Of a stretch of DNA of 64,000 nucleotides, positions 38,604-50,607 are shown one piece after another. The DNA lies in the NCBI GenBank assembly GCA_902587165.1, contig CACIKF010000002.1, positions 124,001 to 188,000 of the forward strand, read 5' to 3'. Within the stretch, counting starts at the first letter, position 1; every line of letters begins with the position of its first letter. This DNA is from Puniceicoccaceae bacterium. Lineage in GTDB: Bacteria; Verrucomicrobiota; Verrucomicrobiia; Opitutales; Coraliomargaritaceae. Below the pieces are notes generated by a model. It had not been told where the DNA came from and made no database searches. It saw only the letters and a list, made by a program, of their open reading frames with translations. The position numbers and the translations under genes were made by a program.

Positions 38604-39002
38604 ATGAAAAAACTACTACTTACTTCACTACTTATGTTGTGTGCTTCACTCGCCTATGCTGGTTCTGGCTGCGGTGGTGGTGGCTGCGACTCTGACAAAA
38701 AAGACGGCAAATCCGACTTCTCTCAAAATAAAACAGTCTTAGCCGGTAGCTGCGGCAGCTGCGGCGGTTGCGGCGACAAAAAAGATAAGGCACCAAAAGC
38801 TGACTTCTCTGAAAATAAAACTGTCTTAGCAGGTGGCTGTGGTGGTTGCGGTGACAAAAAGGATAAAAAGGATAAAGCGCCAAAAGCTGACTTTTCTGAA
38901 AATAAGACAGTCCTAGCCGGTGGCTGCGGCGGTTGCGGCGACAAAAAGGATAAGAAAGACGGCAAATCCGACTTTACTGCGCAACTTTTGGCAATAGTTT
39001 AA
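38604..39002 (+). CDS. Secreted Cys/Gly/Lys-rich repeat protein, unknown function
   Basis: 132 residues from ATG 38604. A clear signal peptide (LLLTSLLMLCASLAYA) leads to a mature part of about 113 residues with nine Cys. DF(S)xNKTVLAG-GCGGCG-DKKDK units start at residues 38, 67 and 96 (spacing 29 codons, 87 bases), with a partial fourth DF at 123. CGGC and CGSCGGC clusters alternate with acidic-basic KKDK spacers. Such clusters suggest metal binding or disulfide-stabilised secretion. No modifying enzyme is nearby to support a RiPP. It ends at its own terminator before metH. Codon variation between repeats shows they are not a fresh duplication. Confidence 0.7.
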   Translation: MKKLLLTSLLMLCASLAYAGSGCGGGGCDSDKKDGKSDFSQNKTVLAGSCGSCGGCGDKKDKAPKADFSENKTVLAGGCGGCGDKKDKKDKAPKADFSENKTVLAGGCGGCGDKKDKKDGKSDFTAQLLAIV

Positions 39003-39025
39003 ACCATATTAGAACATAACAGTCA

Positions 39026-39058
39026 AAGCCTTACGGATTATGTTCGTGAGGCTTTTTT
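39026..39058 (+). terminator. Terminator after the Cys-rich gene, overlapping an alternative stem
   Basis: AAGCCTTACG / CGTGAGGCTT stem (one G-U) with a 9-base loop and a T run. A second perfect 8-bp pairing, GAACATAA (39012-39019) with TTATGTTC (39038-39045), uses the loop of the first, so the RNA can form either structure or an H-type pseudoknot. Confidence 0.75.
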
Positions 39059-39119
39059 ATGCCCAATTCACTCATCGAATTTACATAAATACAAATAGAC
39101 TGAATTCTCGACTTGCATT

Positions 39120-39145
39120 AACATATCAATATATCATGATATGTT
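39120..39145. promoter_or_regulatory. Palindromic operator-like site directly upstream of metH
   Basis: AACATATCA (39120-39128) and TGATATGTT (39137-39145) form a perfect 9-bp inverted repeat around an 8-base AT centre; it ends 11 bases before the metH ATG. The AT-rich ATATCA/TGATAT form is like sites of ArsR-family regulators, one of which (SahR) controls methionine genes in Proteobacteria. Regulator identity here is inference. Confidence 0.5.
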
Positions 39146-39156
39146 GATACTACATA

Positions 39157-43029
<3,873 letters not shown>

Positions 43030-43083
43030 CCCCTTCGTAACGGGATACGCCCAGATATTAAAATAAGCCGTAAAGAATCTCTA

Positions 43084-43830
43084 TTAAAGCACTGTGCTCG
43101 TCTGAGTATCGTAGAGGTCTAGACTTGAGGAAACGGCGGCTACAGCGGCAGCACAGGCGGTTTCTAAGCGTAATACATGCGCGCCTAGGTGGGCTAAGTT
43201 CCAACCGTTTTTGCGAAAGGTGTCTCGCTCCTTGGCCGACCAGCCGCGCTCGGCTCCTAATGCAATGACAGCGCTGGTGGCCGACTCTGGCAAGAGCTGC
43301 GGCAAGGAACCTACGGCCTCGTAGTTATCGAGGGCAATGTGAGCACCCTCGTCTTGTAGAAAAGAGATGGCTGACTGCAAATCGGTGTGCATTCCGACTT
43401 CGGGAACATGCGTACCGAAAGATTGCTCAGTACCCAGAAGAAGGCGGTCTTTCCACTCTTCGCTTGTCCAAAGACTGCTATGCGCGTAGGAAGGTTCACC
43501 GCGTTCTGATTCGAAGAAGTGTAAGTCCTGGACGCCCATACTGGCAGCCTCAAAGAGTATACGCTTAGCAGTATGTGGACGGGGCAGGCCTAGTAATAAG
43601 CGAATCGGTAAGGGCCTAGGCGCAGGTTCAGTGCCGACTATTTTAAGCGTTATCGAACCATCCGCCTCCACCAGTGTAACTTCGGCGCGGGCACGTAAGC
43701 CATTGACAAAACCTACGAAAACCTTGGTCCCAACTCGAGCGCGGAGCACTTCAAAGATATGCTTGGCACGATGATCGCTGCCTTCGAGGCGCATCCTCTC
43801 AAAAGGTGAGTCGAAGAGGATTAGATTCAT
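43084..43830 (-). CDS. rsmE: 16S rRNA m3U1498 methyltransferase RsmE
   Basis: SPOUT-class methyltransferase modifying the small-subunit decoding region. 248 residues. N-terminal PUA-like domain (DHRAKHIFEVLRARVGT), knot domain with VIALGAERGWSAKERDTFRKNGW and LGAHVLRLETACAAAVA, the SAM-binding trefoil loops. Convergent with metH, and 40 bases before the DEAD-box gene stop on the same strand. Confidence 0.92.
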   Translation of the reverse strand: MNLILFDSPFERMRLEGSDHRAKHIFEVLRARVGTKVFVGFVNGLRARAEVTLVEADGSITLKIVGTEPAPRPLPIRLLLGLPRPHTAKRILFEAASMGVQDLHFFESERGEPSYAHSSLWTSEEWKDRLLLGTEQSFGTHVPEVGMHTDLQSAISFLQDEGAHIALDNYEAVGSLPQLLPESATSAVIALGAERGWSAKERDTFRKNGWNLAHLGAHVLRLETACAAAVAAVSSSLDLYDTQTSTVL

Positions 43831-43870
43831 ACAAACATGAAATCACGATCGAGATAATCGCCGATAACTA

Positions 43871-45085
43871 TTACCGGCGTCGGCCGAAACGACTCGTTGC
43901 GGAGTTACGCTTTCTGCGGCGCGGCTTTTCTGCGGTCGAAGTGCGGATGATAGGCTCGTGGAAGTAGTTAAAGTCTTCCAGTTTGTGCTGTGGAATCTGC
44001 TGGTCGATAAACTTTTCGATCGCATCAAGCTTAGCTTGCTCGTCCGGAGCGACGATAGTCGCCGCGTCGCCTTCACGCTGCGCACGGCCCGTACGGCCAA
44101 TGCGGTGAACGTAGTCCTCCGCGTGCTCGGGCACATCGTAGTTTATGACGTGGGTAACGTTGGCAATATCAAGTCCACGTGAAGCGATGTCGGTCGCAAC
44201 GAGGATCTTAATCTTACCGTTCTTAAACTGCTCGAGGGCCTTGGTGCGTGATTTTTGGGGCAAGTTCGAGTGCATAGCGGCGCAGCTGAGGCCCCGCTCT
44301 TCAAGCCAACGTGCAATACGATCCGCACCCACTTTCATTCGACAAAAGATGATCATACTATCGATCTCCATCTGTTCGATGAGGGCAATGAGCAGGTCAA
44401 ACTTTTGCATCGCACCAACTGGGTAAATGAGGTGCTTCACGGTTTCAGCTGGCGTAAGCTTTATGCCGATGGTGACGTCGACTGGGTCTTTGAGACTTTT
44501 AGCGACTAAGCGCTTAATATCCTCCGAAACTGTGGCAGAGAAAAGGAGTGTCTGCCGGTTCTTGTTGCACATTTTGATAATGCGCTGAACGTCGTCAATG
44601 AAGCCCATGTCGAGCATCCTGTCGACCTCGTCAAGCACAAGGACTTCGACTGATTTGAGGTCAAAATTCTTCTGCTGCAAATGGTCGAGTAAACGACCCG
44701 GCGTCGCAATAACGACATCCGCACCTTCTTTAATCTCGTCGATCTGTTTGCCGTAGCCGACACCACCGTGGATGAGGCAGCACTTTGGCGCGCAATATTT
44801 ACCGTAAGAGGCAAACTGATCCTCGACCTGAGCAGCGAGCTCGCGAGTGGGGCCAAGCACGAGGCAACGAGGCGCCGCGCCTTGCTTGTGACCTCCGAGT
44901 CGATGCAAGATGGGCAGCGCGTAGGCAGCAGTCTTGCCAGTACCGGTCTGCGCAGAGCCGATAACATCGCGGCCTTCAAGAATATGGGGAATAGATCCCG
45001 CCTGAATAGGAGTCGGCTCTTTGAAGCCGAATTCGTCGATAGATTTAAGGATAGACTCATCGAGTCCAAGTTCGTGGAAGGTCAT
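43871..45085 (-). CDS. DEAD-box ATP-dependent RNA helicase (RhlE-like)
   Basis: 404 residues from ATG 45085; an upstream in-frame start is unlikely. Q motif GFKEPTPIQ, motif I SAQTGTGKT, Ia PTRELAAQ, II VLDEVDRMLD (a DEVD variant of DEAD), III FSATV, V ATDIASRGLD and VI HRIGRTGRAQ. The C-terminus is a short Arg/Lys-rich tail (RRRKRNSATSRFGRRR), usual for RhlE-type proteins and used for RNA contact. Likely role: RNA remodelling in ribosome assembly or mRNA decay. DEVD is a conservative change seen in other members. Confidence 0.93.
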   Translation of the reverse strand: MTFHELGLDESILKSIDEFGFKEPTPIQAGSIPHILEGRDVIGSAQTGTGKTAAYALPILHRLGGHKQGAAPRCLVLGPTRELAAQVEDQFASYGKYCAPKCCLIHGGVGYGKQIDEIKEGADVVIATPGRLLDHLQQKNFDLKSVEVLVLDEVDRMLDMGFIDDVQRIIKMCNKNRQTLLFSATVSEDIKRLVAKSLKDPVDVTIGIKLTPAETVKHLIYPVGAMQKFDLLIALIEQMEIDSMIIFCRMKVGADRIARWLEERGLSCAAMHSNLPQKSRTKALEQFKNGKIKILVATDIASRGLDIANVTHVINYDVPEHAEDYVHRIGRTGRAQREGDAATIVAPDEQAKLDAIEKFIDQQIPQHKLEDFNYFHEPIIRTSTAEKPRRRKRNSATSRFGRRR

Positions 45086-45420
45086 AATTAGCTGTGGGAT
45101 GAATGCCCGGCCAACATAATTACGCATCCGGGTCCGATGATAATCTGAACTTTTGAAAGCAAGAATGCTAAGAGTTCCAGATTGAAGAGTTCAGACAGTG
45201 CCTGCATTTAATTGAAGATCAAGGAGAAAGCTAGGTGCACATATTTCGCGCATTCAGTTACGCTAGACAAAATTATTAGAACGATTACTTCCTAAAGATG
45301 CGCCAACCTGTTAGGGTATCGAAAATTCGCTACGAATGACCGCCTGAAACACTGTGGCCATTATTTACTATTACTCATCATAAGCTTGAGCTCGGTCATA
45401 CTATGCCCGATAATTAAATA
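45086..45420. other. Intergenic region, no gene seen
   Basis: 335 bases between divergent deaD-like and gluQ genes. An 8-bp inverted repeat TCTGAACT (45144-45151) / AGTTCAGA (45188-45195) with a 36-base loop, and a direct repeat AGAGTTC, are present. No tRNA fold, coding frame or T-run hairpin was found. Confidence 0.45.
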
Positions 45421-46287
45421 ATGAGTTCTACCTACCGAGGACGTATTGCGCCGACACCGACGGGCTATTTACACCTTGGACATGCGCGCACTTTTTGGAT
45501 CGCAATGGAGCGGGCTAAGGAAGCAGGTGGCCAACTTATCTTTCGCGACGAAGACCTGGATCCGCAGCGCTGCAAACAAGAGTTCTCGCAAGGTGCAATC
45601 GAAGACCTGCGTTGGTTTGGCTGCGACTGGCAGGAGGGACCCGACGTAGGAGGCAGCGTAGGCCCCTACCGACAAAGTGAACGCCTGGCTACATTTATGA
45701 CCGCATGGGAACAACTGAAAGATAGCGGCTATATTTACCCCTGCGAAAAATCGCGCAAAGACGTGGCTCGGGCCGCGCAAGCACCTCATGCAGACGAAGA
45801 AGTAAGCGAACCAATCTACCCTGAGAGCTGGCGCCCTCCCTTTGGCCATGGCAAAGACGCCCAAAGTCCTAAGGATAGCAATTGGCGCTTCCGCGTGCCT
45901 GAAGACCGCACAGTAGAATTCGACGACATTCGACTAGGTCCCTGCGCTTTTGATTGCCTACGCGACTTTGGCGACTTCCTTGTCTGGCGCCGCGATGGCG
46001 TGCCCGCTTATGAACTCGCCGTAGTAGTGGACGATGCAGCCATGCAGATCAGCGAAGTCGTACGCGGCGAAGACCTGCTCATCTCAACTGCGCGGCAGAT
46101 TTTACTTTACGAAGCGCTTGGCCTGCAGCCGCCACGATTTTACCACACGCCCTTACTTTGCGATACGAGTGGGCAACGGCTTGCCAAACGGAACCGCTCG
46201 CTCACACTCCGCGAACTAAGAGAAGCTGGTCACCAAGCAGAAGACCTCCGCACATCGGAAGATTGGTGGTCAGGACTCGAGGATTAA
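45421..46287 (+). CDS. gluQ: Glutamyl-queuosine tRNA(Asp) synthetase (GluQRS)
   Basis: Truncated class I synthetase-like enzyme that attaches glutamate to queuosine at the anticodon of tRNA(Asp). 288 residues, without the anticodon-binding domain of GluRS. Seen: IAPTPTGYLHLGHARTF (HIGH-type HLGH), IFRDEDLDPQRCKQE, DDAAMQISEVVRGEDLL and the KMSKS-like LAKRNRSLTL. The substrate queuosine is finished by QueG, encoded in the same window at 11.8 kb. Confidence 0.93.
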   Translation: MSSTYRGRIAPTPTGYLHLGHARTFWIAMERAKEAGGQLIFRDEDLDPQRCKQEFSQGAIEDLRWFGCDWQEGPDVGGSVGPYRQSERLATFMTAWEQLKDSGYIYPCEKSRKDVARAAQAPHADEEVSEPIYPESWRPPFGHGKDAQSPKDSNWRFRVPEDRTVEFDDIRLGPCAFDCLRDFGDFLVWRRDGVPAYELAVVVDDAAMQISEVVRGEDLLISTARQILLYEALGLQPPRFYHTPLLCDTSGQRLAKRNRSLTLRELREAGHQAEDLRTSEDWWSGLED

Positions 46288-46394
46288 ATTGACTACGCTA
46301 GAGATAGTGCGACAGCAAAAAAGCCTGCGGTAATAATTTATACCATGTACTTGGGATTCCAAAATCTTCTAGCATGGCAATTCGTCAAATTGAT

Positions 46395-47234
46395 TTAACA
46401 CTTTGCCAGAAGCGCGCCTAGCCATCGCGCGGTGATGAGCACGCAAACCAAGCCCGAAAGTAAAAAAACGGCTACAGTAAAACCAACGGAGGCCACGAAA
46501 CCAAAGTAGCCGAAGCTGGCAATGATCATGGCCACTGGCAGCCAGTCACTATGCAAACGCCGAATCTTGGCAGCACGGTATGCGGATAAAAAAAATGGAG
46601 CGGCACCAAGCAATAAAGTGAAACAAAGGCAAGCCATGCTAAGTAAGTGAAGCAAAATCAGAAACTCATCCTTACGAATTACATACTCTGAGAATACTGC
46701 TAGCAAGAGGGCGTTGCTTGTGAAAATGAGGGTAAGCAGAAGTCGTAAAAATAGCGGAGATATGCGGGGCTCGCTACCTGGGTCTTTGGGGGTGGAGCGA
46801 AGGTAATAGCCAAACTTGAGCAGCTCTAAACCGAGCTTGGATAAATCAAAAGCTCCTCGCTTCCAATGCAAGGTTAACGAGTGCCTCGAAAGGCTTGCTC
46901 TAGCCTCAAAGAGTCCTGTTTGATTTTTTGCAAGCCGCTCAGAAAGCCAAGCGCAGGCCACGCAGGACATACCCTGGATCTCGAAGACCGCCTCGACCGA
47001 TTCGCCGCCGCCCAATTCGACTCTACGTTGTGCCTCACACAGAGCATCAATATCAATATCATAGAGACGGCGATCTTTAACCGGTGGGGAGGCTCGGTCT
47101 TGCAGGCGGTAGAAATCGCCCATGCCGCCATCTTTGATTAACAGATAGACTTGCTGGCAACCAGAGCAGCAAAATTCGCCGACACCAGAATCTTGGATAT
47201 AGGCCGTCGCGCAGTGTCTGCATAGATTCTGCAT
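46395..47234 (-). CDS. CcoI/FixI-like metal-binding membrane protein lacking the P-type ATPase domains
   Basis: 279 residues. N-terminal Cys cluster (LCRHCATAY, EFCCSGCQQVYLLI) as in copper ATPases of cbb3-oxidase assembly (CcoI/FixI). Then an HMA domain with the CxxC motif GMSCVACAW (Cys91, Cys94), then several transmembrane helices to the C-terminus, including LSAYRAAKIRRLHSDWLPVAM, which resembles the membrane part of CPx-ATPases. The CPC metal channel, phosphorylation DKTGT and ATP-binding domains are missing, and no continuing frame lies downstream. Could be a domain-only copper chaperone/receptor or a truncated gene. No cco genes adjacent. Confidence 0.75.
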   Translation of the reverse strand: MQNLCRHCATAYIQDSGVGEFCCSGCQQVYLLIKDGGMGDFYRLQDRASPPVKDRRLYDIDIDALCEAQRRVELGGGESVEAVFEIQGMSCVACAWLSERLAKNQTGLFEARASLSRHSLTLHWKRGAFDLSKLGLELLKFGYYLRSTPKDPGSEPRISPLFLRLLLTLIFTSNALLLAVFSEYVIRKDEFLILLHLLSMACLCFTLLLGAAPFFLSAYRAAKIRRLHSDWLPVAMIIASFGYFGFVASVGFTVAVFLLSGLVCVLITARWLGALLAKC

Positions 47235-47426
47235 CGAAGTTGTGGGAAAAAATTAGTTCAGAGAAAAGATATGATTTTGATGCGGTGCTTGGTTAACGCA
47301 ACCTAAACGCAAAAGGCACTCAGGCTCAACAATGGACCGAGCGACTAATAAATCGGGTGCGCAAAGCATGGCTTAAAGGTTGATCTTTCAAGAATATACG
47401 ACCAGATAAATCTTAACCCTGTAACT

Positions 47427-49061
47427 ATGCCGACTACCAACCCCAAGAAGATCGAGATATTGCTGATTGAAAATAAGGGGGAAGATGCGACCCAAGTGAC
47501 CAAACATCTAGACCTATCCAAGCTAGATTTCAATGTCAGTGTAGCCACACGCTTAGCCGATGGTATCGAACAACTCAAGGCGCGACGTTTCGACCTCGCC
47601 CTACTCAATCTCAACCTGCCAGACAGTCGTGATATTGATACACTACACAGAGTTATAAAGGCCTCGCAAGGTGAAGCCATCATTGTGCTAACAGATACTG
47701 ACGACGAAATACTTTCGCTCAAAGCACTCAAATTAGGCGCTCAAGATTCTCTCAACAAACAACGTATCAATAGCGAAGACATGCGCCGCTCAATCCTCCA
47801 CGCTTTAGAACGTTCAAATTTAAATCGAAGTCTCGAAGCGCGCACTGAGGGGGTCCAATGCCAAGCCACTATTCTAGGCGACATCACCAATCAAAAAAAA
47901 GCGGAAGACGAACTCTTCAAATCTGAAAAACTAGAGTCGATCAGTTTGCTAGCTGGTGGTATCGCGCACGACCTTAATAACATGCTAACCGCCATCCTGG
48001 GTAACATCTCCATATTACGCATCGAGTTAGGCGAAGGCAACCAGCACTCGGCTAAACTTGTCGCCGCAGAAAAGGCAACACTCCAAGCCAGATTGCTCAC
48101 TCAGCAGTTGCTCACATTTGCGAAGGGTGGCGCACCTGCACTAGAGGTGACCACAATTTCCGAGATGGTCGAGGAATGCGCGCAATTTATTCTTCGTGGA
48201 TCGAAGGTGAAATGCAGTATCGAAAAAGAAGACGACCTATGGTCTGTCGATGCCGATAAGGGGCAAATTAGCCAAGTCGTTAACAACCTCATCATTAACG
48301 CTAACCAAGCCATGCCCGACGGTGGCGACATCCGCATACGCATGCGTAATCTGCAAGTGCGCCATTCAGAGGTTCCTGCGCTCAAACTGGGTGATTATAT
48401 CTGCATCGAAGTTAGGGATGAAGGCATTGGTATCTCACCGCAGAACTTAAAAAAGATCTTCAATCCCTACTTTACCACCAAGACGAAAGGTAACGGACTC
48501 GGGCTCGCTTCCTCATACTCGATCATCACGATGCACAAGGGCACCATCACGGCCGAATCCTCCATCGGCAAGGGCTCGATTTTCAAAGTTTATTTGCCAA
48601 AGAGTATGCAAATAGCCCTCGCAAAATCTAATCACGTTGAAGCCGAGAAAGAAGAACCAGCTAATGAGAAAATCCACCGGGGCAAAGGCCGTATCTTAGT
48701 GATGGACGACATGGAAGCCATGATGATTGTCGCTGGCGAAATACTCACTGTGCTCGGCTACGACGTCGAATATTCGACAAATGGCAATGAAGCCATCAAA
48801 GCCTACAAAACGGCCAAAGATGCGGGAAATCCTTTCGACGCATGCGTCTTCGACCTCACCGTGCCCGGAGGTATGGGCGGCGAAGAAGCGGCTAATATTT
48901 TAATAGATTACGACCCAAATCTAGTAGCCATCGCCTCTAGTGGCTACACTACATCGGATGTGATGTCGGACTACAAAAATTCCGCCTTTAAAGCAGTCTT
49001 ACCCAAGCCCTACAGAATTAAAGAAATAAGCGAAGTGCTCCACGAATTACTCAACTCATAG
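47427..49061 (+). CDS. Hybrid histidine kinase with degenerate N-terminal receiver and intact C-terminal receiver
   Basis: 544 residues, soluble. Residues about 10-125: receiver-like domain in which the phospho-accepting Asp is Asn61 (LLNLNLPD) and the acidic pair is Glu15/Asn16, while Lys111 is kept. About 143-163: the tail of a PAS domain (ILGDITNQKKAEDEL). HisKA with His181 in GGIAHDLNNMLTAI; HATPase with NLIINANQA, DEGIGIS, GNGLGLA. About 422-544: full receiver with Asp476 (FDLTVPGG), Asp427/428 and KP. The C-terminal receiver would pass phosphate on. No membrane helices; the signal is cytoplasmic. Output not adjacent. Confidence 0.9.
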   Translation: MPTTNPKKIEILLIENKGEDATQVTKHLDLSKLDFNVSVATRLADGIEQLKARRFDLALLNLNLPDSRDIDTLHRVIKASQGEAIIVLTDTDDEILSLKALKLGAQDSLNKQRINSEDMRRSILHALERSNLNRSLEARTEGVQCQATILGDITNQKKAEDELFKSEKLESISLLAGGIAHDLNNMLTAILGNISILRIELGEGNQHSAKLVAAEKATLQARLLTQQLLTFAKGGAPALEVTTISEMVEECAQFILRGSKVKCSIEKEDDLWSVDADKGQISQVVNNLIINANQAMPDGGDIRIRMRNLQVRHSEVPALKLGDYICIEVRDEGIGISPQNLKKIFNPYFTTKTKGNGLGLASSYSIITMHKGTITAESSIGKGSIFKVYLPKSMQIALAKSNHVEAEKEEPANEKIHRGKGRILVMDDMEAMMIVAGEILTVLGYDVEYSTNGNEAIKAYKTAKDAGNPFDACVFDLTVPGGMGGEEAANILIDYDPNLVAIASSGYTTSDVMSDYKNSAFKAVLPKPYRIKEISEVLHELLNS

Positions 49062-49070
49062 CACGATTTC

Positions 49071-50279
49071 ATGGCACAAGATCCCACACCTCCCTTGAGT
49101 GAAGATAGCCTCGCAGCGCTTGCTTCTATTCCTGTTCAAGAGACACCCTCCCCCGGCTACGTCGTCCATCTCGACCAGTTGGAAAAAAACTGCCAACTCT
49201 TACAAACAGTCGCCGAGTGCTCGGGCGCCAAGGTGCTACTCGCACTCAAAGGTTTCGCCTGTTTCAGTACTTTCCCACTCATTCGTAAATACCTAAAGGG
49301 CACAAGTTCCAGCGGCCTACACGAAGCTCTGCTCGCCCAAGAATCCTTCGGTGGCGAAGTCCACGTTTACTCTCCCGCCTATAAACCTGAAGAAATTCAA
49401 GCACTCAGCCGCTTCGCACGCAGTCTCGTTTTCAATTCCGCACAACAGCTCAACAAGGGACTGACTGCACTTGAAGGCCACCGCCGTCCCGAGCTCGGGC
49501 TTCGCGTGAATCCCGAATACTCTGAGGTAGAGGTCGATCTCTACGATCCCTGCGCCCCCTCCACCCGCCTTGGCACAACGCGCGCCGCACTCGACCATGC
49601 AACCGCCAACTTACCCCCTGATCTGCTTAAGCAAATCGATGGTCTCCACTTCCATGCACTTTGCGAACAAGACGCCGATGCATTGGAGCATACCACGGAG
49701 GCCTTTGAGGCGAAATTCGCCGATCTCATTCCAGGGCTTAAATGGCTCAACTTCGGCGGCGGCCATCACATCACCCGTCTTGGTTATGATCTGGAAAAAC
49801 TCATCCGCGTGATCAAAAGCTTCCGTGAGCGTTACGATGTCGAAGTGTATCTGGAACCTAGCGAGGCCGTGGCACTTCATACTGGCGTCCTCGTCGTCAC
49901 CGTGCTTGACTTGATCGGAACGAGCGGGCATCAGATCGCCATCCTCGACAGCTCGGCTACTTGCCACATGCCCGACGTCCTTGAGATGCCCTACCGCCCG
50001 AGTATCCTCGGAGCAGGCCAGCCCAACGCATATGCCCACACCTACCGCCTCGGCGGGATGTCATGCCTCGCTGGCGATGTCGTCGGCGACTACTCCTTCC
50101 CTCAACCACTAGAAATCGGTCAACGACTCACCTTCCTCGACATGGCGCACTACACCATGGTAAAAAATAACACTTTTAACGGCGTTCCCCTACCCGCGAT
50201 CTCGCTCTATTCAGAAACCAATGGCCTCGAAACCGTGCGAAGCTTTGGCTACGAAGATTACAGGATGCGTCTTTCGTGA
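49071..50279 (+). CDS. nspC: Carboxynorspermidine/carboxyspermidine decarboxylase (NspC)
   Basis: PLP enzyme of the alanine-racemase fold that makes (nor)spermidine. 402 residues. PLP lysine Lys60 in LLALKGFACFSTFP; SSSGLHEALLAQESFGGEVHVYSPAY; STRLGTTRAAL; LNFGGGHHITR, and SSATCHMPDVLEMPYRP at the active site. The partner carboxy(nor)spermidine dehydrogenase gene is not beside it. Starts nine bases after the histidine kinase stop, so the two could be co-transcribed by proximity only. A small membrane peptide follows. Confidence 0.94.
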   Translation: MAQDPTPPLSEDSLAALASIPVQETPSPGYVVHLDQLEKNCQLLQTVAECSGAKVLLALKGFACFSTFPLIRKYLKGTSSSGLHEALLAQESFGGEVHVYSPAYKPEEIQALSRFARSLVFNSAQQLNKGLTALEGHRRPELGLRVNPEYSEVEVDLYDPCAPSTRLGTTRAALDHATANLPPDLLKQIDGLHFHALCEQDADALEHTTEAFEAKFADLIPGLKWLNFGGGHHITRLGYDLEKLIRVIKSFRERYDVEVYLEPSEAVALHTGVLVVTVLDLIGTSGHQIAILDSSATCHMPDVLEMPYRPSILGAGQPNAYAHTYRLGGMSCLAGDVVGDYSFPQPLEIGQRLTFLDMAHYTMVKNNTFNGVPLPAISLYSETNGLETVRSFGYEDYRMRLS

Positions 50280-50323
50280 TTCGCTTATTGAATATATATG
50301 ATCAATAAGTAATCTAAAAAACA

Positions 50324-50458
50324 TTGAAAAAAATACTCCAACCAAAAGGAATTTTCCTAGGCCTACTCCTACTGCTTATGGCCATCGCATCGACTCTGGT
50401 GGTTGCTAAACTACATGTAAGTCAAACGGCACCACCCGAAAAATCCGAAGCACCATGA
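50324..50458 (+). CDS. 44-residue single-helix membrane protein (TTG start)
   Basis: Reads MKKILQPKGIFLGLLLL at the start (TTG initiator), a hydrophobic helix to about residue 28, and a short hydrophilic tail (QTAPPEKSEAP) ending in TGA. Lys-rich N-terminus and Pro/Glu tail give a single-pass inner-membrane topology. No homologue is known to me. It follows nspC by 44 bases on the same strand. Too short to score well with standard gene-finders. Confidence 0.5.
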   Translation: MKKILQPKGIFLGLLLLLMAIASTLVVAKLHVSQTAPPEKSEAP

Positions 50459-50607
50459 GGCTTGGAGATGACTCCTAATTGGATCTGCTCCAAACCAGGG
50501 TCATGCCACGCTTCCATTTAGATTGGATCGTGCAAAACAATGGCAGTACTTATCTTGCGATGCCATTATATGACTACGAGCGCTGCAAAAATCGAGCAGT
50601 CACTTAA

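Noticed and set aside
39003-39156. SAM or cobalamin riboswitch before metH
   Set aside because: The spacer is too short and lacks the known core boxes; a terminator and a palindrome account for the structure.
45086-45420. tRNA gene in a long spacer
   Set aside because: No cloverleaf or TTCGA T-loop with matching acceptor arms. No tRNA or rRNA was seen in any spacer of the window.
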